64,000 bases of DNA from JAFGGG01 sp964638895 (GCA_964638895.1 CAZWYY010000007.1:1-64000); one strand, 5' to 3'; shown: positions 1 through 9,490, numbered from the stretch's first letter. A program made the numbers and translations. The notes: a model not told the origin generated them from the letters alone.

Positions 1-64
1 TGTCGTTAACGGAATATTAGGAGATGAATACTTAATGATTTTTTATATAAGGAGAAATCATAAA

Positions 65-457
65 ATGAAGAAAAGGTATATTATATTTCTCATGGTTATC
101 TTGCTTGGTTTTGCAACGAGTCTTACAATCAATTCCTGTATGAGTACCTTTAATCTTGAAGGAACACAGGATTTAGACAAGAATGAAATCGCAGTATTGA
201 AAGTTCCATCAACTATATCTATTAATCGTGTAGATGAGAAGAGTGTCAATTTCAGTAGTGATTTCTGGGGTAATTCATACAATGTTATTTTACCCGCCGG
301 GCATCATATATTCGACCTTAGTTATAGAAGTGGGAATTATTATAGTGTTGGAATGCATAAATTTGAGTATTCTTTTGAAAAAGGCAAAAAATATAAACTT
401 ACGGCCACACGAAATAATAAAGAAAAAATCGTGGAATATGATGTAAAAGAAAATTAA
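65..457 (+). CDS. small lipoprotein of unknown function
   Basis: A 130-residue protein. The ATG at 65 is preferred over the in-frame ATG at 35 because an AAGGAG ribosome-binding site ends 10 nt before it and the signal sequence starts there. The N-terminus is KKR followed by a hydrophobic stretch ending INSC, so Cys25 is the probable lipidated residue; relaxed lipoboxes like this are usual in spirochaetes. The mature part is polar with alternating beta-like segments and has no domain I recognise. It would sit on the outer face of a membrane. The next gene downstream is a decayed lipoprotein. Confidence 0.7.
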   Translation: MKKRYIIFLMVILLGFATSLTINSCMSTFNLEGTQDLDKNEIAVLKVPSTISINRVDEKSVNFSSDFWGNSYNVILPAGHHIFDLSYRSGNYYSVGMHKFEYSFEKGKKYKLTATRNNKEKIVEYDVKEN

Positions 458-699
458 AATTTAAATTTGGTTTTTGTCCTTTTGTCCTATGGGAGTATTT
501 TAATCGCCATATTCCATATATACAGAAGGTGTGGGTGGTGAGTAAGTAGATCAAGGTAAACCCGGTGGAAGCATGCATGTACAATACCGCCTTCTTCCGG
601 TTTTTCCAATCCGCCCGCATAAGCGCGTATTCGTAGTTTATATCTTTGTTGATCGTGTCATTGACAACACGAACTATTGCTTTTATAGTTGAGTATGTG
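458..699. other. intergenic stretch with no supported gene
   Basis: No convincing gene. A 122-codon open frame lies on the minus strand (399-767) but overlaps both flanking genes, has no ribosome-binding site and matches nothing I recognise. It could be a relic of an older gene. No hairpin with a T-run is visible after the lipoprotein stop at 457. Confidence 0.4.
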
Positions 700-2111
700 A
701 TGAAAGATCTTTTTAAATCGGTTATATTATCGATAATGTTATTCAGCCTGCCCTTTATTTCGTGCAATGGTAATAATGAATTTCAGCAGCGCTTTAAACT
801 TGCCACTGAAGAAAAAAGTGGGGTGGAACTTTTCAACGCCCTGCTTGAGCTGGACCAGTAGTACCCGGATAAGCTGCAATTAAAAACAAAATTGGGCGCC
901 ATGCTGCTTGATTCGGGAGACGTGCAAAAAGCCCTGACCTATCTGAAACGCGCGGAAGAACTTGTTAACTTCACGGATGACAAGACGCTCAAACTTCAGC
1001 CCTTTTACTATCTTGGAATAATCAGCTATATTCAGGGTGACGCACAAAATTCATTGGAATATGCGCAAAAGGCTCTTTCCATGGTAAAAGATGATTCTTT
1101 AAGCTACTTTTTAAAGGCACGCTCACATTATCAACTGGGAAACAAAGACCAGGCGTTCGAGCTGTATAATTCCTATTGGCCTAAGGACAAGCAGCTCATG
1201 ACAAAAGAGGATCTAAACTTCTATTTTGACGGTGTAATCGAGCATGAAGACTATGCGCGCGCGATCGAGGTCCTTGATACCTACCAGTTTTTATATGAAT
1301 ACGTCATCGGCCAGGGTGTGCAGGCATCAACATTTTATGAACAGCAGAAAGATATCAACAACGCCCTTCTCGCTGCGTGCATGGATTTAGAATATCTGCG
1401 CTATTTGGGAAGCATAGACGACACTAAGCTGCATGCTACACTGAATGAGCTCCAGGTGAAAATCGCCGACAACTCTCTCTATCCACTCCCGGAAAGTCGG
1501 AATACCTTATTGAGCATAAAAGCCTTTTTTGAGGGCAGATGGGCGGATGCCTTAAAGGGGTTGTCTAAACTTACTTCAAAACATCCGTTCTTGCGTTACT
1601 TGATCCTTGCTTGTAAGTTCGAAACGCAGGGGGCCTCCCGGGAGCAGCTTCAGGCCTATGTGCTTTGGAGCCCTATTTTAAGGGACTACCCGCGTACTAT
1701 TACCATTTTTGGCATGGCATGAAGAAAGGGGAGGGCCAATACAATTTTCAAACAGCCAAAGCCGTGGTTGAAAAATGCATTCTCCTTGCCAATAATACGC
1801 GGTTTGCCGTCGAAACCCGCCAAGAGTTGGGAAGACTCCTGGGGCTTGCCTCGGATGACGGCCAAAAGATACTGCTGGGTCCGGAGCTGGATGTAATTTT
1901 CAATTCCATAATGGCGGGTAAGGATATCACCCTGCTGGACCCTGTCATTGAGCTGATTGCGCTTCCCGATAACGTGTATGAAATGGCCGCCGTACTTATG
2001 CTCAGGCAGTTGCAGCTAAGAGCCCCGCGTGTAAAATCCTTCCTGGATCAAAAAAAAGCCGCGGCATCCGGACGTCTTAAGGATCGACTTGTTATGGTTC
2101 TGGAAGGGTGA
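700..2111 (+). pseudogene. decayed TPR-repeat lipoprotein (nonsense plus frameshift)
   Basis: Pieces of one gene read as a TPR protein. A signal sequence ends FISC with lipid-modified Cys22. Helical repeats follow, with TPR-like alternation (for example KALTYLKRAEEL and NSLEYAQKALSM). The reading is broken twice. An in-frame TAG at 859-861 separates the first 53 codons from the rest in the same frame. Near 1650-1668 the protein then continues in another frame, from LQAYVLW into EPYFKGLPAYYYHFWHG, to a stop at 2111. The TAG is unlikely to be recoded, because TAG ends other genes here (for example 17755-17757) and the second lesion also kills the frame. Sequencing error could explain one lesion but hardly two. 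Confidence 0.75.
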
Positions 2112-2144
2112 TGTACACAGGAAAACAAGGCCTCCCGGGAAATC

Positions 2145-4328
2145 TTATTCTTTTTGAAATCGGGTCAACAGCTCCCGTATTTCCTTCACTGAATCGGTCA
2201 TATAATGCGCGTTTGATATTTCAAACCCCACCCGGATGGAAACCGCTGTTTTGGGAAGAACATTAAACATGTCTTCATCCGTGTAATCGTCACCGGCGGC
2301 AAAAATGAAATCCCAGTCCTTCTTGCCCAGCCAGCGGGATACGGCCACTCCCTTGTTTATGTTCATGTTTTTGATCTCGATTACCTTATGGCCGTTCATG
2401 AAACCGAGGTTGAAGTTATCGGTCAGGTTCAAAAGCGCGTCCTTGAGTTCGCTCACCCTGATGGCGGCCAGCTCGGGTTCCGATTTGCGGTAGTGCCAGG
2501 CCAGGGAATGCGTCTTCTCCTCTACCATGGAGCCCGGGGTACGGTCAGTAAACACCTCCAGCATGGGTCTGATTACCTCTTTCCAACTGTTGTCGTGGGT
2601 TTCCAAGAGCTGCCATTTTTTATCGCGTTCCTTGTACCAGATCCCATGGCCCGCGATCAGCCCCACAGGCAATCCCTTAAACCAGCCTTCCAGGATATCC
2701 TTGTCCCTGCCGCTGACGATTACCAGGGTATTGCAGTGATCATGGGCCAGCCGTGTAAGTAGGGAAAGCAGATCGGTATCGGGTACGGCCTTGTTGGGGA
2801 TTTTTTCAAATGAACGCAGTGTACCGTCATAATCCAGCAGCAGCAGCCGCCGGGTACTTTTTTCATAGCGGTGTATGATATCGTCAATCAGCCCGGCATT
2901 CAGACGTTTCCCCATAATCTGCTGCTGATCCCCGGTCTGTTCCAGTTTTTCCAGGAAATCCTTGCTCCAGTACTCGATATCATACCGCTGCAGCCGTTTT
3001 CTCATAATCAGGTTCCGCTCTATTACCTCGTCCTCGGTCAGTTCCAGGGCGGTTTTGATGGCTTCGGCGATCTGTTCAATATTATTGGCATTCACGATAA
3101 GGGCCTCTCCCAGCTCCCGGGCCGCGCCGGCCGTCTCGCTGATAATCAGCGTCCCCTTATTGTTGCTTTTGGCGGCCAGGTACTCTTTGGCCACCAGGTT
3201 CATGCCGTCGCGCAGGGGTGTTACCAGCAGAATGTCCGCGAGCTCATAAAGGGCGATCAGCCGGTTGAACTGAAACGAACGGTAAAAGTACCAGATGGGA
3301 ACCCAGCCCATGGTCGCGTACCTGCCATTGATGCTGCTTACCAGTTCATCAACCTCGCGCTTCAGTTTTTTATACTGGGGAACATTGGTTCTGGACGGCG
3401 CCACAATCAAGAGCAGGCTTATTTTTTCCTTGTACTCAGGGTACTCCGCCAAAAAGATATCGTAGGCTTTTAGGCGCTGGGGAATGCCCTTGGTATAATC
3501 AAGCCTGTCAATGGAAAGCAGGATTTTCCTTTGCCCCATCTTTTTACTCATTTCATCAATTTCCCTTTTAACCGGTTTGCGGGTATGGCCCCTGGCGTAT
3601 TTATTGTAGTCAATGCCCATGGGGAATACATCCGTTTTGATTATCCTGTGTCGAAGGCTTATAGAGCCCAGGTTGTGTTCCACACCCAGAATACGGCGCA
3701 CACTGCTCAAAAAGTGCCTTACATAATCATAGGTATGAAAACCGATCAGATCGGAGCCCAGCAGCCCTTCCAGAATCTCATCACGCCAGGGCAGCAGCCT
3801 GAACACCTCAAACGAGGGGAAGGGGATGTGTAGAAAAAAGCCGACCCTGTTGTCCGGAAACCGCTCCTTGATCATTTGGGGCAGAAGCATAAGCTGGTAA
3901 TCGTGAATCCAGATATCGTCATCCGGCCGGATAACCTCTTTAGCAACCTGGAAAAACATCCTGTTTACGTGTTTGTATGCCTGCCATGGCTCGGGGCTGT
4001 AGTCGGTTTCATGGGTGAAATAATGGAACAGGGGCCAGATGGTGTTGTTGCTGAACCCGAAGTAATAAAGTTTTACATCCGTTTGCGATAGAAAAATGGG
4101 AATGCACTTGTAATTATCACGCAGGGTGGCTGTAATCTGTTTTTTTTTCGTCGGAGTCACTTCCTCCGCGGTGAGGCCGCTCCAGCCCACCCATACGCTG
4201 TTCCTGTTTTCATATACGCTTTTAAGACCGGTGGCCAGCCCACCGATACTCGGTTTGATCACAAACTCCTCGCCTTTTTTGGCAATGTTTACGGGTAGGC
4301 GGTTGGAAATTAGAACGATTTTTTTCAT
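2145..4328 (-). CDS. otsA-otsB: fused trehalose-6-phosphate synthase/phosphatase
   Basis: A 727-residue two-domain enzyme. Residues about 1-470 are a GT20 synthase that makes trehalose-6-phosphate from UDP- (or other NDP-) glucose and glucose-6-phosphate; motifs are NRLPV at the start, HDYQLMLLP, SIDRLDYTKGI and DGMNLVAKEY. Residues about 490-725 are a HAD-type phosphatase with the nucleophile motif LDYDGTL, SGRD, and AAGDDYTDEDMF near the end. The ATG at 4328 follows an AAAGGAG site and begins directly with KKIVLISNRLPV; the upstream in-frame ATG at 4346 is less good. It lies 21 nt after the GH15 gene on the same strand, so the two are probably one operon. The product is likely a compatible solute or storage sugar in the cytoplasm. 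Confidence 0.93.
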   Translation of the reverse strand: MKKIVLISNRLPVNIAKKGEEFVIKPSIGGLATGLKSVYENRNSVWVGWSGLTAEEVTPTKKKQITATLRDNYKCIPIFLSQTDVKLYYFGFSNNTIWPLFHYFTHETDYSPEPWQAYKHVNRMFFQVAKEVIRPDDDIWIHDYQLMLLPQMIKERFPDNRVGFFLHIPFPSFEVFRLLPWRDEILEGLLGSDLIGFHTYDYVRHFLSSVRRILGVEHNLGSISLRHRIIKTDVFPMGIDYNKYARGHTRKPVKREIDEMSKKMGQRKILLSIDRLDYTKGIPQRLKAYDIFLAEYPEYKEKISLLLIVAPSRTNVPQYKKLKREVDELVSSINGRYATMGWVPIWYFYRSFQFNRLIALYELADILLVTPLRDGMNLVAKEYLAAKSNNKGTLIISETAGAARELGEALIVNANNIEQIAEAIKTALELTEDEVIERNLIMRKRLQRYDIEYWSKDFLEKLEQTGDQQQIMGKRLNAGLIDDIIHRYEKSTRRLLLLDYDGTLRSFEKIPNKAVPDTDLLSLLTRLAHDHCNTLVIVSGRDKDILEGWFKGLPVGLIAGHGIWYKERDKKWQLLETHDNSWKEVIRPMLEVFTDRTPGSMVEEKTHSLAWHYRKSEPELAAIRVSELKDALLNLTDNFNLGFMNGHKVIEIKNMNINKGVAVSRWLGKKDWDFIFAAGDDYTDEDMFNVLPKTAVSIRVGFEISNAHYMTDSVKEIRELLTRFQKE

Positions 4329-4349
4329 AAGCGCTCCTTTTTGCACGGT

Positions 4350-6161
4350 TTATTGTGCATAAAAAAGGTCTTCAACGTGCTGCGCGTCTTCCTCATCTTC
4401 GGCGGACAAAAGCAGGGCGGTTTCTATCAACGCCAGGTGTGAGTAACCCTGAGGAAAGTTTCCGAGCAGGCGTTTACTCTTAAAATCCATATCCTCGCTG
4501 AACAGGCCCAGGTGGTTGGCGTACCCCAAAAACGTGTTAAAGATTTTTATGGCCTCGTCCTTTTCACCGATAAGATAAAGGCTTTTCACCATCCAGAAGG
4601 TGCACACGATAAAAGCGGACTGCGGTGCTCCGAAATCATCATGGTCACGGTAACGATACATCAACCCGTCCACAAACAGCTTTTCTTTGGTGGCCCTGAC
4701 CGTGCCGATATACTTGGGATCATGGGCGTCTATGAATCCGTAGCTTTGCATCAGCAGGTTGGCCGCGTCCAGGCTGTCCGAGCCGTATGCCTGGGTAAAC
4801 GCGCCTATAGTGGGGTTCCAGCCCCTGCTGTGGATATTTTTTTTAATACTCTGCTTAATTTTTTCCCATTTGGCCGCGTATTCGCCCTTGCCCAGCAGTC
4901 CGGCGATCTTCTGCCCGCGGTCGAAGGCCACCCAGGAAAGCACCTTGGAAAAGGTAAAATGGCGGTTGCTGCTGCGAAACTCCCAGATGCCCTTGTCCGG
5001 TTTCATCCAATTCGTTTCCAGGGTCCGCAGCAGGCTGCGGGTAATGGTCCACAAATTCTCACTCAAGGCAAGCGTATAGCGGAACTCCTGAAAATAGTAA
5101 TGGATCACGTCCAGAAGCACGCCGTAGATGTCGTTTTGTTTCTGTAAATACGCGTTGTTGCCGATGCGCACGGGCCGCGATCCTTTGTATCCCTGCAGCC
5201 AGAACAGTTCCCGTTCGATCAGCCTCTTCTCACCGCGGATGCCGTACATGATCTGCATTTTTTCATCCTTGTAAGGAATCACATCCAGGATAAAATTCAG
5301 AAACCTGGCGGCCACGTTGTGGTGGTTAAGGTTTTTAAGTACGGCGATGGTCATGGAGGCGTCCCTGATCCAGCAGAAACGGTAGTCCCAGTTGCGCACA
5401 CCGCCCTGTACCTCGGGCAAGGAGGTTGTGACCGCGGCCAGCAGGGCCCCGGTCTTCTGAAAGGAAAGCAGTTTAAGCACAAGCGCGCTACGGATTACGG
5501 CGTCCGCATACCGGCGGGGAGTGTGAGTCCGGTCGACCCAGTCCAGCCAGTATACCTTGGTGCGCTCGTAATCAAGATATATTTTGTCTATGGTATATGG
5601 GAGAAGTTTTTGATTATAGCTTAACACAAAATAATGGTCTTCGCCTACAACAAGCTCTTCTCCCTTGAGAATGGAATCGGCCGGAAAATCGGAATACAGG
5701 TATACGGATTCATAGGCCCCCTCGACCGTGAAACTTTTGAGATACCCGTCCGTTACCTGGGTTTTTGTTTCATACTGCGCATATACCAGGCGGGGGTTAT
5801 AGAAAACCCTGAAGCTGGGCCTGCCCTCGATATAGCGGATATAACGCACTATGTCCGGCGGGCAATAGTAATTGCCGCGGTCATCCTTGTACCTGGGCAT
5901 GTAATCGAAGACCTCAAAACCGTCGCGCCCATTGCTGAAGCGGGTACGCAGGATATTGGTGTTTTTAAGATAGCTCTGGCTGACGGCATAACCCTGCGGA
6001 ACGGTAAAGCCGAACTCACCGCCGCGGTCCGTATCAAGTATCCTGGCAAAGAGCGACGGGGAGTTGAAGTTGGGCAGGCAACACCATTCAATGCTGCCGT
6101 TTTTGGAAATCAACGCGGCGCTGACGCAGTTGCCTATCACCCCGTAATCCAGATTCGACAT
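4350..6161 (-). CDS. GH15 glucoamylase/trehalase-like glycosidase
   Basis: A 603-residue protein with the organisation of bacterial GH15 enzymes. An N-terminal beta-rich domain starts MSNLDYGVIGN and contains the conserved GSIEWCCLPNF. The catalytic (alpha/alpha)6 barrel follows, with GVRNWDYRFCWIRDA, GIWEFRS carrying the probable acid Glu, and GNFPQGYSHLALI near the end. No signal peptide is seen from the chosen start, so it is cytoplasmic. A GTG at 6167 is a possible alternative start. In actinobacteria and archaea several GH15 members beside trehalose genes are trehalases, and the otsAB partner 21 nt downstream suggests the same here. Alternatives are glucoamylase or glucodextranase. Confidence 0.85.
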   Translation of the reverse strand: MSNLDYGVIGNCVSAALISKNGSIEWCCLPNFNSPSLFARILDTDRGGEFGFTVPQGYAVSQSYLKNTNILRTRFSNGRDGFEVFDYMPRYKDDRGNYYCPPDIVRYIRYIEGRPSFRVFYNPRLVYAQYETKTQVTDGYLKSFTVEGAYESVYLYSDFPADSILKGEELVVGEDHYFVLSYNQKLLPYTIDKIYLDYERTKVYWLDWVDRTHTPRRYADAVIRSALVLKLLSFQKTGALLAAVTTSLPEVQGGVRNWDYRFCWIRDASMTIAVLKNLNHHNVAARFLNFILDVIPYKDEKMQIMYGIRGEKRLIERELFWLQGYKGSRPVRIGNNAYLQKQNDIYGVLLDVIHYYFQEFRYTLALSENLWTITRSLLRTLETNWMKPDKGIWEFRSSNRHFTFSKVLSWVAFDRGQKIAGLLGKGEYAAKWEKIKQSIKKNIHSRGWNPTIGAFTQAYGSDSLDAANLLMQSYGFIDAHDPKYIGTVRATKEKLFVDGLMYRYRDHDDFGAPQSAFIVCTFWMVKSLYLIGEKDEAIKIFNTFLGYANHLGLFSEDMDFKSKRLLGNFPQGYSHLALIETALLLSAEDEEDAQHVEDLFYAQ

Positions 6162-6330
6162 GACCACATGAACCTTTCCGTATCGACTTTTGGTTAAACC
6201 TAATACAGAATTCAAGAAAAGACAAGCTAGCCCCTGTTGCGGGAGAAACATTTGACCGCGGGCAAGCGCCCTGCTATACTACACACCTACTATGTTGAAG
6301 TGACTGGTGCGCGCCGGGCAGGCCGCCCGG

Positions 6331-6360
6331 TTGAAGCAATGTAAAATATAATGGTATAGT
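6331..6360 (+). promoter_or_regulatory. candidate promoter of the HEPN-leuB unit
   Basis: TTGAAG (6331-6336), an 18-nt spacer and TATAGT (6355-6360). A start near 6367 would leave a short leader carrying the GGGAGG site before the ATG at 6386. Confidence 0.5.
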
Positions 6361-6385
6361 ATGGTCTCAAAAACCGGGAGGTAAT

Positions 6386-6979
6386 ATGAACTGGCTTGAA
6401 TTTTCAGTGGAATTGGTAAAGGCCCTGATCTGGCCGCTTACCATTGTGATCATTCTTATTGTCATCCGGAAACCCCTTGTAGGACTGGTGCCGTATTTAA
6501 AACGGCTGAAACTGGGGGAACTGGAAGCCGAGTTTGAAAAAACAGTGGAAAGGATCAAGGTTGACCTGGACCGGGACTTATTGCCCGAAAACAAGGAAAC
6601 CGCCTCTCTTATCCCCGAGAGTGAAATCAAAAGCCTGACCGGGTTGGCCGAGATCGCGCCCAATGCCGCAGTGCTGCAGGCCTGGCGGAAGGTTGAGCTT
6701 GCGGCAAAAGAGCTTGTCGCATCCAGGGGATATGAGCTTGATTATCATATCACCGCCCCCTACCGTCTGCTTGAGAACATGTTGCAGAAAGCCGGGCTGG
6801 CTGAAACCAAAAAAATCAAAGTGTTCGCCGACTTAAGGATTTTACGAAATAAAATAGCGCACGCGGTGGAGTTCGAAATATCCACGGCCCAGGCCAGGGA
6901 GTATGTGGCGTTGGCCACCTCATTGCGCGCCTATTTTCTGCTGGCCGCCAAGAACAAGAACTACAAAAACAAGAACTAG
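6386..6979 (+). CDS. membrane-anchored HEPN-like protein
   Basis: A 197-residue protein. A single hydrophobic segment at about residues 11-28 would anchor it, followed by a charged, coiled-coil-like linker (about 40-66). The C-terminal helical domain (about 93-190) ends with RNKIAHA. Arg154 and His159 form the R-x4-H motif that marks HEPN-fold RNases, and the surrounding pattern resembles the DUF4145-like branch. Whether it cuts RNA cannot be told from sequence; many such proteins are sensors or structural. The start follows GGGAGG. The stop is 10 nt before the leuB-like ATG, so the two are probably co-transcribed, an odd pairing. Confidence 0.6.
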   Translation: MNWLEFSVELVKALIWPLTIVIILIVIRKPLVGLVPYLKRLKLGELEAEFEKTVERIKVDLDRDLLPENKETASLIPESEIKSLTGLAEIAPNAAVLQAWRKVELAAKELVASRGYELDYHITAPYRLLENMLQKAGLAETKKIKVFADLRILRNKIAHAVEFEISTAQAREYVALATSLRAYFLLAAKNKNYKNKN

Positions 6980-6989
6980 AGGAGAACAT

Positions 6990-8087
6990 ATGCATAAACT
7001 TATCGCCGTACTGGCCGGGGACGGGATCGGTCCCGAGATAACAGCGGAAGGTCTGAAGGTAATGGAGGCGGTCGCCCGTAAATACGGACATTCCTTCGAG
7101 TACAATCCCGCGCCGTTCGGAGCGGGAGCCTATTTCAGCCACGGCTCCTCCTTCCCCGAACAGACAATCGCGGCCTGTGACGCTGCGGACGCCATCATCA
7201 AGGGACCGGTGGGGCTTCCCGTAGACCGGATGGAGCTGATTCCCCTGGCCGAGCGACCGGAGAAGGCGGCCATCCTTCCGCTGCGGGAGCGCTACGACAC
7301 CTTTGCCAATTTTCGGCCCATCGTCCTGCCCGCGGAGCTTTCCTGTTTTTCGCCCCTTAAAAAAGAGGTCATCGGGCAGGGCATCGATATTATGATGATT
7401 CGTGAGCTTGTGGGCGGCATTTATTTCGGGGAAAAGGTAGAGGGGCCCCAGGTGCAGAACGCTTATGCCAAGGATGTCTGCATGTACAACAGGGAAGAGG
7501 TCAGGCGCATCGCCCATGTGGCCTTCAAAGAGGCCATGCAGCGCAACAAACGCATGGTGAACGTTCATAAAGCCAATATTTTGGCCACCTCGCGTTTTTG
7601 GAACTCGGTGGTGGAGGAGGTAAAAGGGGAATACCCGGAGGTACGTTACAGTTCCATTCTTGTGGACAACGCGGCCTTTCAACTTGTAAAAAAACCCACC
7701 CAATTTAACGGCGTGATGCTGTTGGAAAACATGCAGGGGGATATCCTGACGGACCAGGCGGGCGGTATCCTGGGCTCGCTCGGTCTTATGCCCTCGGCGT
7801 GCATGGGACCTTGCAAAGGGTATGTTGAACCGGCTCACGGTTCGGCGCCGGACATTGCCGGTAAAAACCTGGCCAATCCGTATTCCATGATCGGCAGTGT
7901 GGCCTTTATGCTGGAAAAATGCTTCGGATTGCAGGAGGAGGCGGCCGATATCTGGCATGCCCTGTCCGCTGTCCTGGCCGCCGGCTGGCGCACGGCCGAT
8001 CTGGCGGACGGCAAAACCGGGAAAACGCGGATCATTTCGACAAGCGCTTTCGGTGACAAAGTAACGGAATATATACATAAAAAATAA
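6990..8087 (+). CDS. leuB: 3-isopropylmalate dehydrogenase-type decarboxylating dehydrogenase
   Basis: A 365-residue member of the isocitrate/isopropylmalate dehydrogenase family. It starts with LAGDGIGPEIT, has RELVGGIYFGE (the LeuB substrate-arginine region), VHKANILATSRFWN with the catalytic Lys, VDNAAFQLV with its Asp, and ENMQGDILTDQAGGILGSL, the family signature with the metal-binding Asp residues. The length fits LeuB. It would oxidise and decarboxylate 3-isopropylmalate with NAD+ in leucine synthesis. No leuA, leuC or leuD gene is nearby, and VHKAN replaces the usual DKAN, so tartrate, malate or methylmalate analogues remain possible. An AGGAGA site precedes the ATG. Confidence 0.82.
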   Translation: MHKLIAVLAGDGIGPEITAEGLKVMEAVARKYGHSFEYNPAPFGAGAYFSHGSSFPEQTIAACDAADAIIKGPVGLPVDRMELIPLAERPEKAAILPLRERYDTFANFRPIVLPAELSCFSPLKKEVIGQGIDIMMIRELVGGIYFGEKVEGPQVQNAYAKDVCMYNREEVRRIAHVAFKEAMQRNKRMVNVHKANILATSRFWNSVVEEVKGEYPEVRYSSILVDNAAFQLVKKPTQFNGVMLLENMQGDILTDQAGGILGSLGLMPSACMGPCKGYVEPAHGSAPDIAGKNLANPYSMIGSVAFMLEKCFGLQEEAADIWHALSAVLAAGWRTADLADGKTGKTRIISTSAFGDKVTEYIHKK

Positions 8088-8146
8088 AAATCAACGTGAA
8101 AATATGATTATTTTTGGCTACAATAGGTAGTAAGGAGGGTAAGAAC

Positions 8147-8542
8147 ATGACCAATTCGAAATATCAGGCGTTGTTGGTACTTTTTTTGTTGTTGGGGATT
8201 TTCCTGCTTTTCTCCGCCTGCAGAACAATAGTTATCAGCGATGACGATAGCAGTGGTGGAACCGTGAGACCACACAAACCCGACCATAACCCGCCGCCCA
8301 AACCCGAAAGGGGAATCCGTAAGGGTGATGTGGTCACCGTCACCGGCAGGGTTGAAAGAGACGGTAATCACTATTATATCCATGATGTGAACTCTTCCCG
8401 AACCTTCAGACTGGTTTCGCTCGGGCAGCATGAGAAGAACGCCCTGTATAAAAGAGATGGGGACGTTGTAAAAATAAGGATGAAGGTTATTTCGGTAGAA
8501 TCAAATTTTTCATTCGTAACGGAGTTTATTTCGCTTTATTAA
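8147..8542 (+). CDS. lipoprotein with a possible OB-fold domain
   Basis: A 131-residue protein. The ATG at 8147 has AAGGAGG eight nt upstream. The hydrophobic N-terminus ends LFSAC, giving Cys25 as the lipid site. A low-complexity linker rich in Asp, Ser and Pro (about 31-55) follows, then a beta-rich domain beginning KGDVVTVTGRVERDG, which resembles an OB-fold of the YgiW/bacterial OB type; this is only a pattern match. Stop codons of this gene and the UroD-like gene face each other 6 nt apart. Confidence 0.6.
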   Translation: MTNSKYQALLVLFLLLGIFLLFSACRTIVISDDDSSGGTVRPHKPDHNPPPKPERGIRKGDVVTVTGRVERDGNHYYIHDVNSSRTFRLVSLGQHEKNALYKRDGDVVKIRMKVISVESNFSFVTEFISLY

Positions 8543-8548
8543 AGAGCT

Positions 8549-9481
8549 TTAGCGGGTAAGCCGCACGGCCTGTTTTAGGGCCAGGATATTTTCATGCGGC
8601 GTTCCGGGAAGAAAGGTGCACCCCGGCGCCAGAATGAGGCGCCGCCCGCCGGTGAGACCGATCACCTCGCGGGCTTGGGCGATAATCTCTCCGGGAGTGC
8701 AGGTTAAGGCCTTGCGGTGGTCGATGCCCGCCACCAGGCATTTGTCCGTAAGCGTAAGGACGCGGGCCACCGGAGGGCCGGCCAGCCTGTCCTCCCAGCT
8801 TAAAGCCTTGCAGGGATAGTCCTTCAACAGTGAAAAGAAACTGCGGCTTTCGCCGTGAATATGCAGAATGGTAAGCGGCGCCCGGTTCAGGGCCTGTACA
8901 ACGGTGAGGTCGGTGGGCATAACGAACTCCCTGTACTGACGCTCACTCATCCATGATTGTTCACACCCATAGGCCCCGAAAAAGAAACCGTCTATGCCGC
9001 ATTCGTCAAGGCAGGCCAGCCCGAAACGAATGAGGTTTGCGGCGATGATGCCAAGACCCGTCTGTACTCCTTCGGTGTCTTTCTTAAAGTCCTCCATAAT
9101 TCTTCTGTAGGCCAGCCGCATGCCAAAATGGAAAGGCAGAAATATGGTCTGGATAACGGGCACATCCGGCCCAAGGGTGTCTTTGATATGCTTGAGCGCG
9201 GTAAGCTGCCTGCCGAACGCTCCGACATGCGGATCAAATTCTTCCAGCTGTCTCCATACCTCGACCGAACGAATAAAATCATAGGTAACGGGCAGATCAT
9301 AATGTTCGTCGAACATCACCTTAACATAATCCGGATCATACCTCCGGTAGAACTCCAGGGTAAAGTCCACGAATCCCTTGGGGGTTTTATCATGGACCGT
9401 AGAGTGCATATAGGCGGAAAACGGTACGCGGTCCACCTGCCTGCCGGCCAGGGCGGCAAGGGTGCGCTCATGCTTGTTCAT
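8549..9481 (-). CDS. uroporphyrinogen-decarboxylase-family protein (methyltransferase-like)
   Basis: A 310-residue UroD-fold protein starting MNKHERTLAALAGRQVDRVPF, the usual opening of the MtaA/CmuA-like branch. It has ILHIHGE where MtaA-type enzymes have a His-x-Cys zinc ligand pair, so the standard zinc motif is altered. CKALSWEDR and CLVAGIDHRKAL match the C-terminal half of the family. No haem-synthesis genes are nearby. A role in methyl transfer from a corrinoid, or another decarboxylase-like reaction, is more likely than HemE. The start at 9481 is preceded by GAGG, but a -10 box lies so close that the leader may not include it. It is divergent from the aldolase gene. Confidence 0.7.
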   Translation of the reverse strand: MNKHERTLAALAGRQVDRVPFSAYMHSTVHDKTPKGFVDFTLEFYRRYDPDYVKVMFDEHYDLPVTYDFIRSVEVWRQLEEFDPHVGAFGRQLTALKHIKDTLGPDVPVIQTIFLPFHFGMRLAYRRIMEDFKKDTEGVQTGLGIIAANLIRFGLACLDECGIDGFFFGAYGCEQSWMSERQYREFVMPTDLTVVQALNRAPLTILHIHGESRSFFSLLKDYPCKALSWEDRLAGPPVARVLTLTDKCLVAGIDHRKALTCTPGEIIAQAREVIGLTGGRRLILAPGCTFLPGTPHENILALKQAVRLTR

Positions 9482-9490
9482 TTCAGCCTC

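Noticed and set aside
399..767. 122-codon minus-strand open frame
   Set aside because: Overlaps both neighbouring genes and shows no domain, signal or ribosome-binding site.
859..861. In-frame TAG as a recoded codon (pyrrolysine or readthrough)
   Set aside because: TAG ends other genes in the window (for example 17755-17757 and 6977-6979), no decoding genes are seen, and the same gene has a second frameshift.
6816..8078. 420-codon minus-strand open frame over the leuB gene
   Set aside because: It is antisense to a gene with clear family motifs, has no ribosome-binding site and its protein reads as low-information His/Gly/Arg-rich sequence.
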